Assembly: GCF_001547895.1 (NCBI RefSeq) | Contig: NZ_AP014627.1 | Coordinates: 3,165,501-3,229,500 of the forward strand | DNA length: 64,000 bases | Source: Pseudomonas sp. Os17 | GTDB lineage: Bacteria > Pseudomonadota > Gammaproteobacteria > Pseudomonadales > Pseudomonadaceae | Direction of reading: 5' to 3' | Shown here: in pieces, positions 63,296-64,000 of the stretch | Layout: every line of letters starts with the position of its first letter | Numbering within the stretch: the stretch's first letter is position 1 | Position numbers and translations under genes: made by a program | The notes under the pieces: generated by a model | What the model was told of the DNA's origin: nothing | The model's input: only the letters and a program-made list of their open reading frames with translations | Database searches by the model: none

Positions 63296-64000
63296 TCAAT
63301 GCGGTGCGCGGGGGATGGTCTTGAGCAGGTCTTCGGGGCTGATATGGCCGACGACGGCTTCGGCGGCGGCGCTGCCGGGCAGCGGCAGGTCGAGAATGTG
63401 GCCCTTGATCTTGCCCACCACGTGCATCTCGCAGGGCTTGCAATCGAACTTCAGGGTCAGCACTTCGTCACCGTGCACCAGTTGCATCGGCGCCACCTTG
63501 GTGCGCACTCCGGTCACGCCCTTGGCCTGCTTGGGGCACAGGTTGAAGGAGAAGCGCAGGCAGTGCTTGGTGATCATCACCGGCACGTCGCCGTGCTCTT
63601 CGTGGGCCTCGAAGGCAGCATCGATCAGTTGCACGCCGTGGCGGTGGTAGAAGTCCCGGGCCTTCTGGTTGTAGACGTTGGCCAGGAACGACAGGTGCGA
63701 CTCCGGGTACACCGGCGGCGGGTTGCTCTCGGCCTTGCGCGCGCCTCGCGGATGGGCGGCGATGCGCGCGGCGTCCAGGGCTTCGATGACTTCCCGGCGC
63801 AACGCCTTGAGCTGGGAGTTGGGGATGAAGTAGGCCTGGGGCGCATCCAGCTTGATGTCAGTGGCGTGGTAGAGGGTGGTGCCCAGTTGCCCGAGCAGGT
63901 CCTGCAGTTGCCCCAGGGCCTGTTCCGGCTTGTTGGCCACGCCGAACGGACCGTCCAGGGCGACGCTGGCGCTGATGCCTTCTTCGCTGGTGGCGGTCAG
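63296..64000 (-). CDS. U32-family peptidase-like protein (RlhA/YdcP type), C-terminal part
   Basis: The visible 234 codons are the end of a gene whose start lies beyond base 64000; the frame is open to the window edge. Motifs include THCLRFSFNLCP-like (KHCLRFSFNLCPKQ) and LKFDCKPCEMHVVGKIKG, with the Cys set typical of U32 proteins. E. coli relatives RlhA (23S rRNA C2501 hydroxylation) and TrhP (tRNA U34 hydroxylation) are RNA hydroxylation factors rather than true peptidases, and the residues here look closer to the RlhA type. That assignment needs the missing N-terminal two-thirds. Confidence 0.85.
   Translation of the reverse strand: MTATSEEGISASVALDGPFGVANKPEQALGQLQDLLGQLGTTLYHATDIKLDAPQAYFIPNSQLKALRREVIEALDAARIAAHPRGARKAESNPPPVYPESHLSFLANVYNQKARDFYHRHGVQLIDAAFEAHEEHGDVPVMITKHCLRFSFNLCPKQAKGVTGVRTKVAPMQLVHGDEVLTLKFDCKPCEMHVVGKIKGHILDLPLPGSAAAEAVVGHISPEDLLKTIPRAPH

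Overview
The window is GC-rich, densely packed DNA with the gene content, repeat types and regulators of a fluorescent Pseudomonas, probably the P. fluorescens / P. protegens / P. chlororaphis group. This is inferred from MetNIQ-type and polyamine genes, PraB-type proteins, Anr-type boxes and REP pairs containing GGCTTGCC. No rRNA, tRNA, CRISPR array, integrase or insertion sequence is visible. Almost every base of both strands is open because of GC bias, so genes were chosen by protein motifs, Shine-Dalgarno sites and operon overlaps. Both ends cut a gene: a hybrid sensor kinase at base 1 and a U32-family protein at base 64000.

Layout. (1) 1-7.3 kb, minus strand: two paralogous membrane hybrid sensor kinases flank a response regulator with an EAL (cyclic-di-GMP phosphodiesterase) output. 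(2) 7.5-8.8 kb: an aldo/keto reductase and an orphan molbindin-like protein. (3) 8.8-17.8 kb: two ABC importers, each with an oxidative enzyme. One is a MetQ-MetN-MetI set behind a 2-oxoglutarate/Fe(II) oxygenase. The other is a Tat-exported SSU/Tau-type set behind an AhpD-like protein and an acyl-CoA-dehydrogenase-like flavoprotein. An AraC regulator lies between them. Both are best read as organosulfur scavenging. (4) 17.9-20.0 kb: a DJ-1/PfpI protein, a DUF3224 protein and an AraC regulator.

(5) 20.1-37.3 kb is the core of the window: an alkane and fatty-acid utilisation island. It holds a Baeyer-Villiger-type monooxygenase, an SDR, a ferritin-like metal-dependent hydrolase, a membrane-anchored alpha/beta hydrolase, alkane hydroxylase AlkB, two four-cysteine PraA/PraB-like secreted proteins, a FadL channel and a beta-oxidation operon (FadE, FabG4-like reductase, MaoC hydratase, thiolase, acyl-CoA ligase). 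(6) 37.5-43.3 kb adds a four-gene MacAB/TolC-type exporter and a divergent PsrA-like TetR regulator. An AT-rich motif, TTTTAAAA-N4-GTTYGAA or a close variant, lies in the control regions of five units from 23.5 to 42.5 kb and may tie these genes into one regulon. (7) 43.4-49.3 kb: an epoxide-hydrolase-like enzyme, then a polyamine-type operon (glutamine-synthetase-like ligase, periplasmic binding protein, FAD oxidase) with a divergent AraC gene.

(8) 49.5-55.8 kb: a MgtC/DUF4010 membrane protein, followed by a probable low-oxygen block of two tandem-domain universal stress proteins, a GNAT protein, a beta-CASP metallo-beta-lactamase-fold protein and an Anr/Fnr paralogue with [4Fe-4S] cysteines. 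Anr-type boxes precede several of these. (9) 55.9-59.6 kb: a large secreted protein of unknown function directly followed by a KAP-family P-loop NTPase. This two-gene unit, with codon use unlike its neighbours, is the best candidate for an undescribed system. (10) 59.7-64 kb: a degenerate LysM/M23 lipoprotein, a histidine phosphatase overlapping an extended SDR, a divergent LysR regulator and the end of a U32-family gene.
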